Shown here: in pieces, positions 8,826 to 18,660 of the stretch
Position numbering within the stretch: position 1 is the stretch's first letter
How the letters are laid out: each line of letters opens with the position of its first letter
Origin: Diplonema papillatum
Taxonomy: Eukaryota; Euglenozoa; Diplonemea; Diplonemida; Diplonemidae
Direction of reading: 5' to 3'
DNA: 64,000 bases
Assembly: GCA_030068145.1 (NCBI GenBank)
Contig: JAPJBO010000153.1
Coordinates: forward strand, 248,001-312,000
The notes under the pieces: model-generated
Told to the model about the DNA's origin: nothing
Seen by the model: the letters and a program-made list of their open reading frames with translations, nothing else
Databases searched by the model: none
Program-made: the position numbers and the translations under genes

Positions 8826-9700
8826 TTTTTAGAGTGCAAGTTCGCTTAGGGATCCGGGGTTTTATAGTCTCCGGGTGACCGTAGTCATAAAGGTTCCTTT
8901 AAGGTATAGTATGTTTGTGTGTGTATCTTTGCTGCCTATTGCCAACTATTCGACTTACTCTAGCGCGCGCTCTTTTTTTCCTATGTGCTTTGCAAGTCCA
9001 TGGCTCTTGTGACCGACACCGAGTTCACGTTCGCGATGAAAGCGATCTCGGGTCCCCCCACGTGCATACATGTTTAGCAGGGGTTGTCATGTAGCCCGGA
9101 TCGGTCGGGAATTTTAGCGTTTATTGTTGTTTAGATTAGAGGTTCGGTGTTTTAGGGTCTTTGGTTGATCATTGACGCTGTGAGGCGGGTAGGATGAGGG
9201 ATGTAGGTATGATTACACCTTTAACTACGGCTAGCCAAGTTTGTAAGTGTTGCGACCAACGCCAAGAAGAAATTCCCTTTGCATTTAGTCTTGGGCCCCC
9301 CATTTTAGAGTGCAAGCCTACGTAGAGAGTCCGGGGTTTTATAGTCTCCGGGTGACCATTGTCGAAAATGGTTCCTTTGAGGTATCGGATATTAGTGTGC
9401 GTATCGTGTCTGCGGTAGTGGCAGAAGTGGTGAAGTGGTGGTTAGCGCCATGTATGCCAACAACGCATTGCGAACACAAAAATACTCGAGGGGCTGCCTT
9501 GTGCTTACTTCGAAGGAGGCTAGAGGGGGAGAAACAATACAACTACAAGGGGTCTTTTTGTTGAACGCTTACGCCCGCCACTGAACCCAGATTCACCTGT
9601 GTTTCGTGTGGGCTACAGCACATTTACCTCCTTTGATCTATCGCAACGGGCAGTCTCTTCAAGCATTTCCTACAAAGTAGGTGCTTATACAAAAAAAAAA
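8826..9700. repeat. Mosaic of repeat families B, C and E
   Basis: 8826-9062 is family B (TTTTAGAGTGCAAGTTCGCT to TTCACGTTCGCG), repeated at 22107-22345 and in pieces at 3990, 9300, 13955 and 62590. 9115-9222 is family C. 9240-9300 resembles a B tail also seen near 18575. 9480-9700 is family E (AATACTCGAGGGGCTGCC to AAGTAGGTGCTTATAC), which also occurs inverted at 40060-40515 and in part at 17100-17210 and 62730-62800. Confidence 0.78.
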
Positions 9701-9841
9701 GGTCTGGGCACCAGCCAGGGGTGTATGTAACCCGGGACCCCGAACCCGGGTCTTTGAAAACGCAACTTTTTCTTCTAACCTTCATACAGAGATTTTTTTC
9801 TAACTTTCACTGCACATGCACTTTTTTTCTAGGTTTGAGTT

Positions 9842-10237
9842 GTGTGTAGTCGGAGAGGTTGGCCTGTGAAGGAGACTGGTATCTGCACCTGTGTACTCAC
9901 AGAAACCAGCCACAGTCAAACAAAAGCGACTGACAAATCAACATGCGCATCCGAGTTCCTTCTGTTTTTCGAGTGTAACCCGAACAACAAGACGGTGCCA
10001 CAGCTGCTCGTGACAACGGATTGCCACTATGTGCAGGTCAGCTTGACAACATTCTGGAGCTCATGTGAGATGAAACACGAATCTCCTCCTGCATGGCTCC
10101 TCACTTTTCTGCGCCATGTGGTCAGTTCACTATGTACCTACCAGCAGGGACACAACTACGAAGGTATCAGCCTCCTCTGTCCCCAGACACACGAACCAGA
10201 CAGAGGCATGTGGAACTTAGCCACAGGCTACCTCTAA
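9842..10237 (+). CDS. Uncharacterised ORF, doubtful
   Basis: 131 codons on the plus strand, fairly rich in Cys, His and Thr, with no domain I recognise. It lies in the intron between the protease and CBM1 exon E4, opposite to every well-supported gene. No splice or initiation context stands out. It may be chance; I list it because nothing else explains the stretch. Confidence 0.2.
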   Translation: MCSRRGWPVKETGICTCVLTETSHSQTKATDKSTCASEFLLFFECNPNNKTVPQLLVTTDCHYVQVSLTTFWSSCEMKHESPPAWLLTFLRHVVSSLCTYQQGHNYEGISLLCPQTHEPDRGMWNLATGYL

Positions 10238-10281
10238 GTTACGCTGAACCAGGTCTTTTCTGTTTCAGCGCAACTTAGAGA
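10231..10281. repeat. Near-perfect hairpin
   Basis: CTCTAAGTTACGCTGAA and TTCAGCGCAACTTAGAG form a 17-bp stem with one mismatch around a loop of about 15 nt. It follows the stop of the + ORF at 9842 and precedes the 3' end of the protease exon read from the other strand. It could be a foldback remnant or an RNA structure. Confidence 0.65.
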
Positions 10282-10566
10282 TCCAGACCTCTACGTTACA
10301 CTGTGCTGCTTGCGTTGCGGTCCAACGTACTCCGAGGTAGTCTACGACTACGTTCCAAATGCCTAGACGATGACGACTTCCAGGATGCAGCTGTAGAGGA
10401 TGCACTTTTCCTTGAAACCATGCTGTTGGGGCCTTGCGCTTGCAGATGAAATAGAAGTTGCCAATAAGCCATTCCGGAGACTTACAGACCCCAAATGCGT
10501 GGCAAACAGGTCTTTTGTCACAGTTTTTTTCTCTGTACGAAAGCTCGAAAATCCCCGGGACCCCGG

Positions 10567-11336
10567 TCAGGAAAAACCTCCGAAACCCCCCGAGACCCTG
10601 GCGCCAGCGAACTGCTGGCACGCTCTCAGAAGGCTGAAGGACACACCGGTGGGGCCTGCTGCCACTCGCACGACGACCGAGCACGTGGCAACCGGCACGT
10701 CGGAGATCGTGGCGGCGAAGCTGGTGGAGAAGGAGAACGTGCCGCCGACCGCTTCCGGGTCGGGTTTGATGACGACGAGCGCCTTCGCGCTGTCGCTGAC
10801 GACGCCGCCTTCCGGCACTGTCGCGGTGAAGAAGACGAAGTCGCTGACCTCCGCTGCGAGGGATACCTCCGGCTCGCCGACCGGCTCCCACGCGTAGCTC
10901 ACGGTCATCTCCCCGCCCGCAACCCACTCCGCGTTGAATTCGACCGTGAACGGCATCCCCGGGTACGCAGTGTGCACTATCGAGTCACTCTTGCTGGCCA
11001 AGCACCTGGGCGCGTCGAACCCGACGGAGCACGTGTTGTAAAGGAAGTGGATCGTGTCCACGTCCCCTTGCGAGAGGCCCGCTCTTTGCCCGATGGCAGT
11101 CGGCGCGTCGATGGTAGGGTACAGGCTGTCGATCGCCCCCCGGTACCGCCCGTGGTGCATGAGGCTCCCGTAGTCGTACGGGCCGAGGTCGCGCCCCGTG
11201 GTGCCAACCTTCTCGAAGTCACCGGCAGACATCGACCAGATGTTGCTTTCGTTGAGGGTCACGTACTCGTCCCTGTCGTTCCTCGTGTGCTCATGCGTGA
11301 GGCCCAGGACGTGCCCGATCTCATGTGCGACCCAAC
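10567..11336 (-). CDS. Astacin-type metalloprotease, exon 2 (catalytic)
   Basis: This exon opens at CGCAG|GT with the zinc site HEIGHVLGLTHEH, matching HExxHxxGxxHE, followed by the family's R-x-D-R-D-x-Y-V. The Met-turn reads YDYGSLMHHGR. These are the diagnostic features of M12A astacins: three zinc-binding His, catalytic Glu and a Met-turn with Tyr. After the protease core (to about residue 120 of the exon) comes a beta-rich, Ig- or PKD-like stretch of about 110 residues. The frame ends at TGA 10567-10569. A phase-1 donor at 10577 (CGGAG|GTTTTT) would instead join CBM1 exon E4 in frame. Joined to exon 1 the stop-terminated form is 410 residues. Confidence 0.85.
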
Positions 11337-12880
11337 CTGCGGGGTGTAGTTGTTATTGGTGCTGGTTTTGAGGGATGAGAAAGTAGTAGTAGTAGCAGGG
11401 GTTAAGTTAGGATTTTCTTTTTAGCTCTATTCCCGGTTTTCCCGGTTTTTGCCTGTCAGCGCTGCACTGCGGTTCGGACGCGTTCCCGGCCCTCATTCGC
11501 ATCCCCGGGGCCACGTTTCCGGCCTGCGGCCGGCATCGGCCTTCGGCCGCGCCTCCTTGCCCTACACATGTACCCATGTGCAGAATAGTAGTGCACTGCA
11601 GCAGTGCAGTGTAGTAGTGAACAAGCCGGTTCCGGGCTGGGGCGAATTCCACTTTTTTTTTTTTTTTTCCAAAACCGGGTTTAGCCGAAAGCCGGTTTTG
11701 GAAACCGGAAAACCGGCCCTAACTTAAACCCTGGTAGTAGTAAAGGGGGGTCGAATAATAACACTGTGCTATTATTCGATTTGTCGAATAATAAAATCCT
11801 CACTCCTATGCTTGTGTCTGTCACTCTTGTCCACCGCTCCTGCTCTGCTTGCCGCGCGCCGTATGGTTGGAGTAAAAGGTGAAGACAGAAAGCTGCTAGT
11901 CTTGCTGCTGACCACATGAAGTGCTGCCACGGGAACTCCGGAGAAAATGAAGCAAGTGGGAAGGGATGGAGGGGAAGTTTGGCATTATTTTGTGTTCGAC
12001 TTTTTACGTCGGGTCAGAAGGTCGGTCAGATAATCGACCCAAGGCATCAGTGGGTGTCGGTATTGGGGGGTCCTCCGAGGAATGAGCGACCAAAATTCCT
12101 CGAATTAACTCAACCGAGCCTACCCATGTTTATGGGCAGATTTTTCCTCGCATACGGGCTTCAGCCCCAGCTTCATGTTCTGAGACCCGCTCGCGACGGG
12201 GAAGTGGCGCGAATCACTTGTCGCCAAGCATTGTGCAATGCTTGACGACTGTGTCATATTACGTAGTATTCAATGTGCAATGCTTGACGACTGTGTCATA
12301 TTATGTAGTATTTAATGTGCAATGCCTGACGACTGTGTCATATTACGTAGTATTTAATGTGCAATGCTTGACGACTGTGTCATATTACGTAGTATTTAAT
12401 GTGCAATGCTTGACGACTGTGTCATATTACGTAGTATTTAATGTGCAATGCTTGACGACTGTGTCATATTACGTAGTATTTAATGTGCAATGCTTGACGA
12501 CTGTGTCATATTACGTAGTATTTAATGTGCAATGCTTGACGACTGTGTCATATTACGTAGTATTTAATGTGCAATGCTTGACGACTGTGTCATATTACGT
12601 AGTATTTAATGTGCAATGCTTGACGACTGTGTCATATTACGTAGTATTTAATGTGCAATGCTTGACGACTGTCATATTACGTAGTATTTAATGTGCAATG
12701 CTTGATGACTGTGTCATATTACGTAGTAGTAAGTAACACTAGCCTGGAAACAGTGCTTGCCTGCCGTCATGGCACCTGCACGTTCCAGCGCTCAGTGCTA
12801 CCCCAGTGCTCATGTTCTGAAGAGAACGCAATGCTACCCCCTATGCGTGAGCGTGAGTGGAAACGGAAAGGTAAGCCCAC
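11337..12880 (-). other. Intron of the astacin gene
   Basis: 1544 nt between donor CGAG|GTGGGC and acceptor CGCAG|GT, phase 1; the join restores R-G-W-V-A-H-E across the zinc site. It holds a half copy of the GGTCGAATAATA MITE (11743-11796) and a 12-copy 42-bp array (12233-12731). About 11800-12230 has no similarity I recognise. Near 12800 lies a faint family-A-like string. Confidence 0.8.
12233..12731. repeat. 42-bp tandem array, 12 copies
   Basis: Twelve nearly identical units beginning GTGCAATGCTTGACGACTGT and containing CATATTACGTAGTATTTAAT. One unit near 12670 lacks 2 bp. Because 42 is divisible by three, one + frame stays open through the array, but the predicted 14-residue repeat is an artefact of the satellite. 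It lies in the protease intron. Confidence 0.95.
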
Positions 12881-13343
12881 CTCGATTGCAGACAGTCCCG
12901 ATGTTGACCTCGCTGACGCCGCCGAAGGTTCCGACCGGCGCGTCGCACCGGCTGGCGTCCGAGACGAAGACCATGAACGGCTCCTCGCACGTGAAGGGGC
13001 TGCTGCACTTCGTGAACCGGATGCACGTCTCCTCTTCCCAGTGGGCCACAGCCCACGCGATCCGGTCGTCGTCGTCCTGGAGGTAGTACGCCGCCGGGTT
13101 CTGCGCGTTGGTGTAGCTGATGGCTATGGCGTACCGCACCTGCCCCTGGGGCCACAGCCGATTCTTCCCCGTGAACCCCGTGCCGCCGAGGGCGTCTCCG
13201 TGCCTGCGCGCGTTCCCTACAGGGACCTGGATGTCGTCCGCCAGCGCGTACGGCGGGCCGGCGGGGCCGTCCGTGTTGATCGCTCCCGCGGCGGCGCAGC
13301 AAGCCGCTGCGAGCAGCACCGGCAACGGGCTGCCGAGCATCAT
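12881..13343 (-). CDS. Astacin-type metalloprotease, exon 1
   Basis: Starts at one of two adjacent ATGs (13343 or 13340), followed by a signal peptide (LPVLLAAACCAAAG) and a propeptide-like stretch. The N-terminal half of the catalytic domain follows: LWPQGQVRYAIAISY resembles the astacin start, HWEEETCIRF its helix, and GTFGGVSEVNIGTVC the strand before the active-site helix. 154 codons plus one base. The ATG is preceded by an A-run of about 16 nt instead of a pyrimidine tract with AG. The protein should be secreted; substrates of relatives are extracellular proteins. Without exon 2 this piece lacks the zinc site. Confidence 0.83.
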
Positions 13344-13573
13344 TTTTTTTTTTTTTTGGAGTCGGAGAGAGTGTGTGTGGGAAACCTGGGTGCTTTTTCG
13401 TGTTTCCGGTATTTCATTGTTGCGGCCTCCCACCTATTCTACACCTCTCGTGTCGCTGCACAAAGTCAGACAAGAGTCAAACTCAACAGGGTCTTCTTTG
13501 ATGGTCCCGTGGGACGGTACAGATTGATGCCTTTCGATATCTTTGGTTGTTCGTCTGAATCTTCGAGTGGCAG

Positions 13574-13751
13574 CTCGCCGGGTTCGTGCGCGTTGGTGTA
13601 GCTGATGGCGATGGCCCAACCGCAACTGCCCCTGGGGCCACAGCCGATTCTTCCCCGTGAACCCCGTGCCGCCGAAGGCGTCGCCGTGCCTGCGCTCGTT
13701 CCCTACAGGGACCTGGATGTCGTCCACCAGCGCGTACGGCGGGCCGGCAGG
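13574..13751 (-). pseudogene. Partial copy of astacin exon 1
   Basis: About 178 bp matching 13096-13260 of exon 1: the reverse complement of GGCCACAGCCGATTCTTCCC and of CAGGGACCTGGATGTCGTCC is present. Small indels near 13610 break the frame. It starts and stops inside the exon and is followed at once by an inverted family-F repeat. It lies about 230 bp upstream of the real exon. Confidence 0.88.
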
Positions 13752-14020
13752 CTAAAAAGGCGTAGGCAGCGTGTTTTGGTGGTGGATCAGAATTCGTTAC
13801 CTGAATACACACAGGGTAAATACAAGTGGGAAAACGATCAACCGGCACGCACAAACAAAGTCGGTGAGTGAGAGTGTGTGTGGAAACCCTGGACGCTGGA
13901 GGTGCTGTTTCGTGTTTCCAACGATCCCGTGGGACGGTACAAAATGGTGCCTTCCGAATATTTTAGAGTGAAAGTTCGCTTGAAACTCCGGGGTTTTAAA
14001 GTCTCCGGGTGGCCTTCGTC
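13752..14020. repeat. Inverted family F copy and family B piece
   Basis: 13752-13870 is family F in the opposite orientation to 48540-48722 (AACGATCAACCGGCACGCAC). 13920-13950 matches the CGATCCCGTGGGACGGTACA string seen at 13500 and 52900. 13955-14020 is a family B start. 14021-14290 holds nothing recognisable. Confidence 0.75.
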
Positions 14021-14289
14021 GTTAAGGGAAGATATTCTTTGTGCTCTGAGTGTCGTAAGAGTGGTGGTTACACGTGGTAAGAGGATCGGTGGGCACCTTG
14101 GTCGTTGGTCATTGGTGGTTTCGGCCATTGTCCACATACCTTACTTACGGTAGGCCCTCCTCAGTATGGTGCCGCAGTAGGTGACTGTCTGTCTTCTTGG
14201 TACCGTCTGACCGTCTCTTTTCGTGTATTTGTGGTGCTGCTTATGGTTTGCGCAGGTTGAATATTTTGTTTGTTCGTCCGAATTGGCAT

Positions 14290-14490
14290 AGGTACGAGGG
14301 AAAGCCTGCTACACGGGAGCCAAGCTTCGCGTGTTCGGCGGTACTGCAGAGCCACGGGCCTACGGGTCAAGTGGCTACCGATTTCCCAAATCAAGGCGTG
14401 GCGCACCTTGGGGCTTGGTGCTTGCGCTGAACATAAGCTCGTCGAGACGGTCAGCCACAGGGCAGAGCGGACGGGGTTGTGGCACTGTGC
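14290..14490. repeat. Dispersed repeat family K, copy 1
   Basis: Diverged relatives lie at 33580-33740, 33880-33930 and 34690-34830. Shared landmarks are AGAGCCACGGGCCTACGGGT, ACCGATTTCCCAAATC and CTTGCGCTGAACA. 14491-14901 shows only homopolymer-rich DNA. Confidence 0.55.
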
Positions 14491-14901
14491 TGCCTCCGAC
14501 TCAAGCTTTGCAAGCTGTGGTTGACTGTCACGTTCCTGGACCAGGAGGGGCCTTTTTTTTTTCTTCTTCTTCTTCGTCCGAATTGTTATCTCCCTCTCTT
14601 TATCTTTTGGACCAAACTGAACAGATGTACTCGAACTGCGAATCGATGTGTCCGGACGGGAAGGACAGGACGACAGACACAGGACCTGAAACCCGCCAGC
14701 CCCCGACGTCAACTCGAGGGAGCCTCGAAACCAAACGGCTTCGTGCAGAGAAAGCTTTCGGCGTCGGCGGGAAAAGAGATCCGAACAATGGGGGAAATAT
14801 GAGGAGATAGAGCACGGTTGCGGGAAAACCACCCCCCGAGGAGCAAGTTTCCCGGTGTAAATGGCGCATAAAAGGGTGCGGAAGAAGCCGGATCGCCCAG
14901 C

Positions 14902-15237
14902 AACGAAAATCACTTTCTGATTGATGTAGTACAGTGACGCCGCTGGGTACACTTCAGCATCACGCAAGCCGGCGATGGCGCCGACGACCTTTTTTCGGCC
15001 GCAGGAGAGCGAGATGCACTCCTTCGCGAAGTCAACGTCAAGCTCTACGACTGCCCCCGCGTGGAAGCTCAGCCGGCTGCACTTCCAATTGCCGTAAGTT
15101 TGCCCGGCGCGGCTGATGTACCAGCCGTCCATTTCCGATATGTACTTGCACGTGGCCGCGTTGGCGAGCGTCAGGATGGCAAGAGTCCGACCATGAGTCC
15201 GCTGCCGTCGTGTCGGTACAGCCTCTGGGTCCCCCCG
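14902..15237 (-). pseudogene. Truncated SPRY copy 2, stop lost
   Basis: About 335 bp matching the 3' two-thirds of the gene at 15590-16087. The normal TAG after VIFV is replaced, so the frame reads on through unrelated DNA. The 5' third is missing and the copy breaks at the same place as the next one (after CCGCTGCCGTCGTGTCGGTA on +). Confidence 0.85.
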
Positions 15238-15588
15238 CTACACGAAAATCACTTTCTGATTGATGTAGTACAACGACACCGCTGGGTAAACTTCAACATC
15301 ACGCAAGCCGGCGATGGCGCCGACAACATTTTCTCGACCGCAGGAGAGCGAGATGCACTCTTTCGCGAAGTCAACGTCAAGCTCTACGACTGCCCCCGTG
15401 TGGAAACTCAGCCGGCTGCACTTCCAATTGCCGTAAGTTTGCGCGGTTATGTGCCAACCGTCCATTTCCGATACGAACTTCGAGCTCAGGCACGTGGCCG
15501 CGTTGGCGAGCGTCAGGATGGCAAGAATCCAACCATGAGTCCGCTGCCGTCGTGTCGGTACAGCCTCTGCGTCTCCCCCAGCCGGCAG
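15238..15588 (-). pseudogene. Truncated SPRY copy 1
   Basis: About 351 bp in tandem with the intact gene. It retains GNWKCSRLSFHTGAVVELDV and the stop after VIFV, but lacks the 5' third and has lost residues around GWHI-TAQTYG. It shares its 5' break with the copy at 14902, so the second copy was probably made from the first. Confidence 0.87.
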
Positions 15589-15589
15589 G

Positions 15590-16087
15590 CTACACGAAAA
15601 TCACTTTCTGATTGATGTAGTACAACGACACCGCTGGGTACACTTCAACATCACGCAAGCCGGCGATGGCGCCGACTACCTTTTCTCGGCCGCAGGAGAG
15701 CGAGATGCACTCCTTCGCGAAGTCAACGTCAAGCTCTACGACTGCCCCCGTGTGGAAGCTCAGCCGGCTGCACTTCCAATTGCCGTAAGTTTGCCCGGCG
15801 CGGCTGATGCACCAGCCGCCCATTTCCGATATGTACTTCGAGCTCAGGCACGTGGCCGCGTTGGCGGGCGTCAGGATCGGCAAGAGTCCGACCATGAGTC
15901 CGCTGCCGTCCGTGCCGTCGCCCTGGTCGACGATCTTGACCGCCCACTGGTGGTTTCCCGGGGACAACGCCTTCGTCGCCTTCAGCGTCACCCAGCCGCC
16001 GTTCGTGTCTTTCACTGCCATGTCGTCCTCGATCCTCACGCCCGGGTGCGGGGTGCTTGTGTCGAGCTGGAACGCGACCAGTCCCAT
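15590..16087 (-). CDS. SPRY-domain-like protein
   Basis: 165 codons from ATG 16087 to TAG 15590. The chain reads like a SPRY (B30.2-type) beta-sandwich: WVTLKATKALSPGNHQWAVK, VGLLP, YGNWKCSRLSF, GAVVELDVDF, CISLSCGREKV and VYPAVSLYYINQKV match the ordered strands, including the characteristic G-x-x-x-x-x-D-x-D-x turn. SPRY domains bind peptide partners and have no catalysis, so only an adaptor role can be inferred. The size is just one domain. Two broken tandem copies follow. The upstream edge abuts a short repeat string (GATGTACAG...GGTGTCTT) also seen near 17555 and 26315. Confidence 0.72.
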   Translation of the reverse strand: MGLVAFQLDTSTPHPGVRIEDDMAVKDTNGGWVTLKATKALSPGNHQWAVKIVDQGDGTDGSGLMVGLLPILTPANAATCLSSKYISEMGGWCISRAGQTYGNWKCSRLSFHTGAVVELDVDFAKECISLSCGREKVVGAIAGLRDVEVYPAVSLYYINQKVIFV

Positions 16088-16689
16088 GTTGTGTTGCCGA
16101 ACAATCAACCGGGGTTGATGTACAGTCCGGTGTCTTGGTGTTTTTTTATATTTTAACTCCCTGCTACTTCAATGCACGCGGCTGCCTGCATTTTGTAACG
16201 GTGTTAAATGTGGGTGACGCTTGTGTTCTGCAAGAAACACGGTACGAACGCTATTCTGAGCCGGCCCACTCCCTGCTGGTAGACTGTTATAGTTTGGATT
16301 AGTTGCGATTGGAATGCACAGTATCAGTGGCGATGGCCTGCATCAGCCACCGGGTAACTACCTCTTCGATCGTATTGTGTCGTTGCTATAGTTTGGATTC
16401 GTCTCTAATTTAGAATGCTAAGACGTCTGTGGCAATCATCCGGCGTCGCGGATATCTCTTCGCGATGTGCCATGATTTCGCCTCTTCAGCTCGTCTTGAT
16501 TGTCTCGCGCTTCGCTCCTCCTTCGACTGCTCGTCCAGGTTCATCGGTTAGTTGCTTCCGTGTTGCCTGCGGTGGAGCTGCCGAGGTTGATCGTCGCTTC
16601 TTCGTATTCGCTCTTGATACCGGGTTTCGCACTTCGTCCTCAGCTGCATGCTGATTGACTGTGATACACGGTAATTCGATACACTTCCA
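16088..16689. other. No gene seen
   Basis: Apart from the short repeat string at 16105-16140, no coding, RNA or repeat signal stands out. Frames are short and compositionally random. Confidence 0.5.
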
Positions 16690-17210
16690 GTAAAATACTC
16701 GACGTAGCTGCTTTGACTCCGAATGGAAGGGAGGAGATGTAGAGGTAGAGGGGCAAATACAATACAAACACAATCTGATTTGTTCTTCGCTTACACCACC
16801 GTGTGTTGTTTTCTCACTCAGGACTTTTGACCTGTTGTGTTTGTGTGATTTGTCGCGTAGGGGTAGACCCGCATGACCTCACGTCCGCCTCACGTCCGTT
16901 CAACACGTGGTTCGGTAGTTACGGCGCTTGGGATCCCTTCGGTTCTTTGTCGGGCAGCAATCGTCGAGCATTTCCTTCCAAGCCGGCGCTTATGCAAAAC
17001 ATTTGCGGTGGGCTGGCTCATATTCATACGCAAACCGTCCCCACTGCAGATTCTCTGCGCCCTCGTTCAACTCACCACGGCCCGGCGCCATTCGACCGGA
17101 AAATACTACTAGAGGGACTGCCTTGTGCTCCAGACGGAGGCTAGAGGGGGAGAAAACAATACACCTACAAGTGGGTCTTTTCTGTTACGCCCCCAATACG
17201 ACCCCAGATC
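16690..17210. repeat. Families D and E side by side
   Basis: 16690-17002 is family D, about 90% identical to 1015-1315. 17100-17210 is the start of family E (AGAGGGACTGCCTTGTGCTC, GGCTAGAGGGGGAGAAAACA). D and E share AATACT-type starts and GCTTATGCAAAA-type ends, so they may be variants of one superfamily. Confidence 0.8.
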
Positions 17211-17721
17211 CTTGAGATTGTTGCGATAGTGGGTTCTCAAGTCGAGGTTGCATCGGATTCGTTGGCCGCAACTACTAACTCCCAAAAACAATCTCGTGGC
17301 TGATGTTGTCGGTACGCTCGTCTGTGCCGATGTCGGCGCGTCTTTCAAACAGTGTCAAAAGGGTAGTGTGCGATGCCGAAGGGGAACGGGACTTGAAGCG
17401 GCCAGGCAAAGACAGCTTCAGACCGAACAAAACCCTGAGTTAACAGGGCTCGGGAAAAGCAAACAGGTGTTGCTGTTTGTGCGGCAGGGACTTCCCCGCA
17501 GCATCCGCGAGATGGGCACCTGTATTTTTTGTGTTTCCGACGATCCGAATGGACGTACAGATTGGTGTCTTTCGACCTTTTGGATGCTTGTGAAGTTCAG
17601 CTTAGCTTTTTTTTTTTTTTTATCTTGTCGCGCTCTGCGACTCTCCCAGCAGCACCTGCGACCGCGAGAGGCAAGGGGGCGGGGATGGTGGTGGGGAGGA
17701 TGGGGGGGATTGCACGAATGT

Positions 17722-17877
17722 GCACCCGGACTCCCACTCCGGATTGCGGGAGTGGTTTTGCGGTCGTTTGTGCGGTCGGCCTCACTGCACTACGGGAGCA
17801 CTGCGGGAGTGACCACTCCCGCACTTTTTCACTCCCGCATCGACTTAGTAGTATGGCTGCTGAAGTCCGGGGTGTGC
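17722..17877. mobile_element. MITE family N, intact copy
   Basis: 156 bp with ends TGCACCCGGACTCC and GAAGTCCGGGGTGTGC and inner ACTCCCGCA/TGCGGGAGT palindromes. A second, much enlarged copy at 36253-37182 is split by (CA)n tracts and an ORF. 17211-17721 holds only the ACGTACAGATTGGTGTCTTTCG repeat end near 17550 and T-rich DNA. Confidence 0.75.
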
Positions 17878-18115
17878 TTGGAATGGTTATTGCTCAGCAC
17901 CGCACCGTGTCCCGTCTGCATCGTGTTCACATCAGGCGGACTATCATCAGCGCAGAACCTGAGAATCCGCAGACAGGACAGCGACGTGAGTTTGGTTCGT
18001 TAGGCGGCTGTTTGTAGCCCGGCACAGCCAGGACCACCCATGCTACGAGAGCACAGGCTCCGTCTCGAGGAGAAGGCCCCCGGCGACAGTGTCCGAGCAA
18101 TGAGGCACCGCACTT
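17878..18115. repeat. Dispersed repeat family G, copy 1
   Basis: About 240 bp matching 61885-62125 (AACCGCACCGTGTCCCGTCT-type start, TCAGGCGGACTATCATCAGC, AGCCAGGACCACCCATGCTA). Both copies are on the same strand. Shorter pieces occur near 19405 and 25570. Confidence 0.78.
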
Positions 18116-18444
18116 GGAAATAATCCTGACCCCGAAAATAAACCGAACAGGAAAATAACCTGGACACACATTTGGAGGGTGCCAGGGTGTTTCCGGTTCG
18201 TCTGAAACCTACGAGGGAATGTTCCCTTTGTTTGTGCCGCTCGGTATCCGGTACCCCGACGACACTGGACACTGAAGGGCCGCAGTTCGAATACGGGTTA
18301 GCCACTGTGGGGCTCAGAGTTGACGAAGTCCGTGAGGTCGCCAAAAAAAACTCTGAACGGGAAAATCCCTGGACACTTCCCTCCGCAACTCCCCCTCCCG
18401 GAAGAAACTGTACTGTTCGGGCGGCTTTATTTTGCAGACTATGT

Positions 18445-18660
18445 TCTTTAGCGTTTATTGTGGTTTAGAGGTTCGGTGTTTTAGGGTCTCCGGTTGACCA
18501 TTGAGGCTGTGAGGCGGGTGGTATGTGGGTAGTAGGTATGCTTAAATACGGCTAGCCATGTTTGTAAGTGTTGTGACCGACACCAAGAAGAAATTCGCTT
18601 TGAATTTAGTCTTGGGCCCCCCACGCGCATGCATGTTGAGCAGGGGTTGCCATGCAGCTC
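18445..18660. repeat. Family C with B-like tail
   Basis: 18445-18545 is family C. 18570-18660 resembles 9240-9300 (GTGACCGACACCAAGAAGAA, CTTGGGCCCCCCACGCGC). 18116-18444 and 18661-19892 show no gene; the latter has a poly-C tract at 19686-19699. Confidence 0.7.

Noticed and set aside
11926..12230. Possible further rRNA fragment in the astacin intron
   Set aside because: Strings such as GGGAACTCCGGAGA look rRNA-like, but I could not align more than about 12 bases to conserved rRNA cores.
12218..12691. 157-codon ORF with a perfect 14-residue repeat
   Set aside because: It is the 42-bp satellite read in frame, inside a well-supported intron on the other strand.
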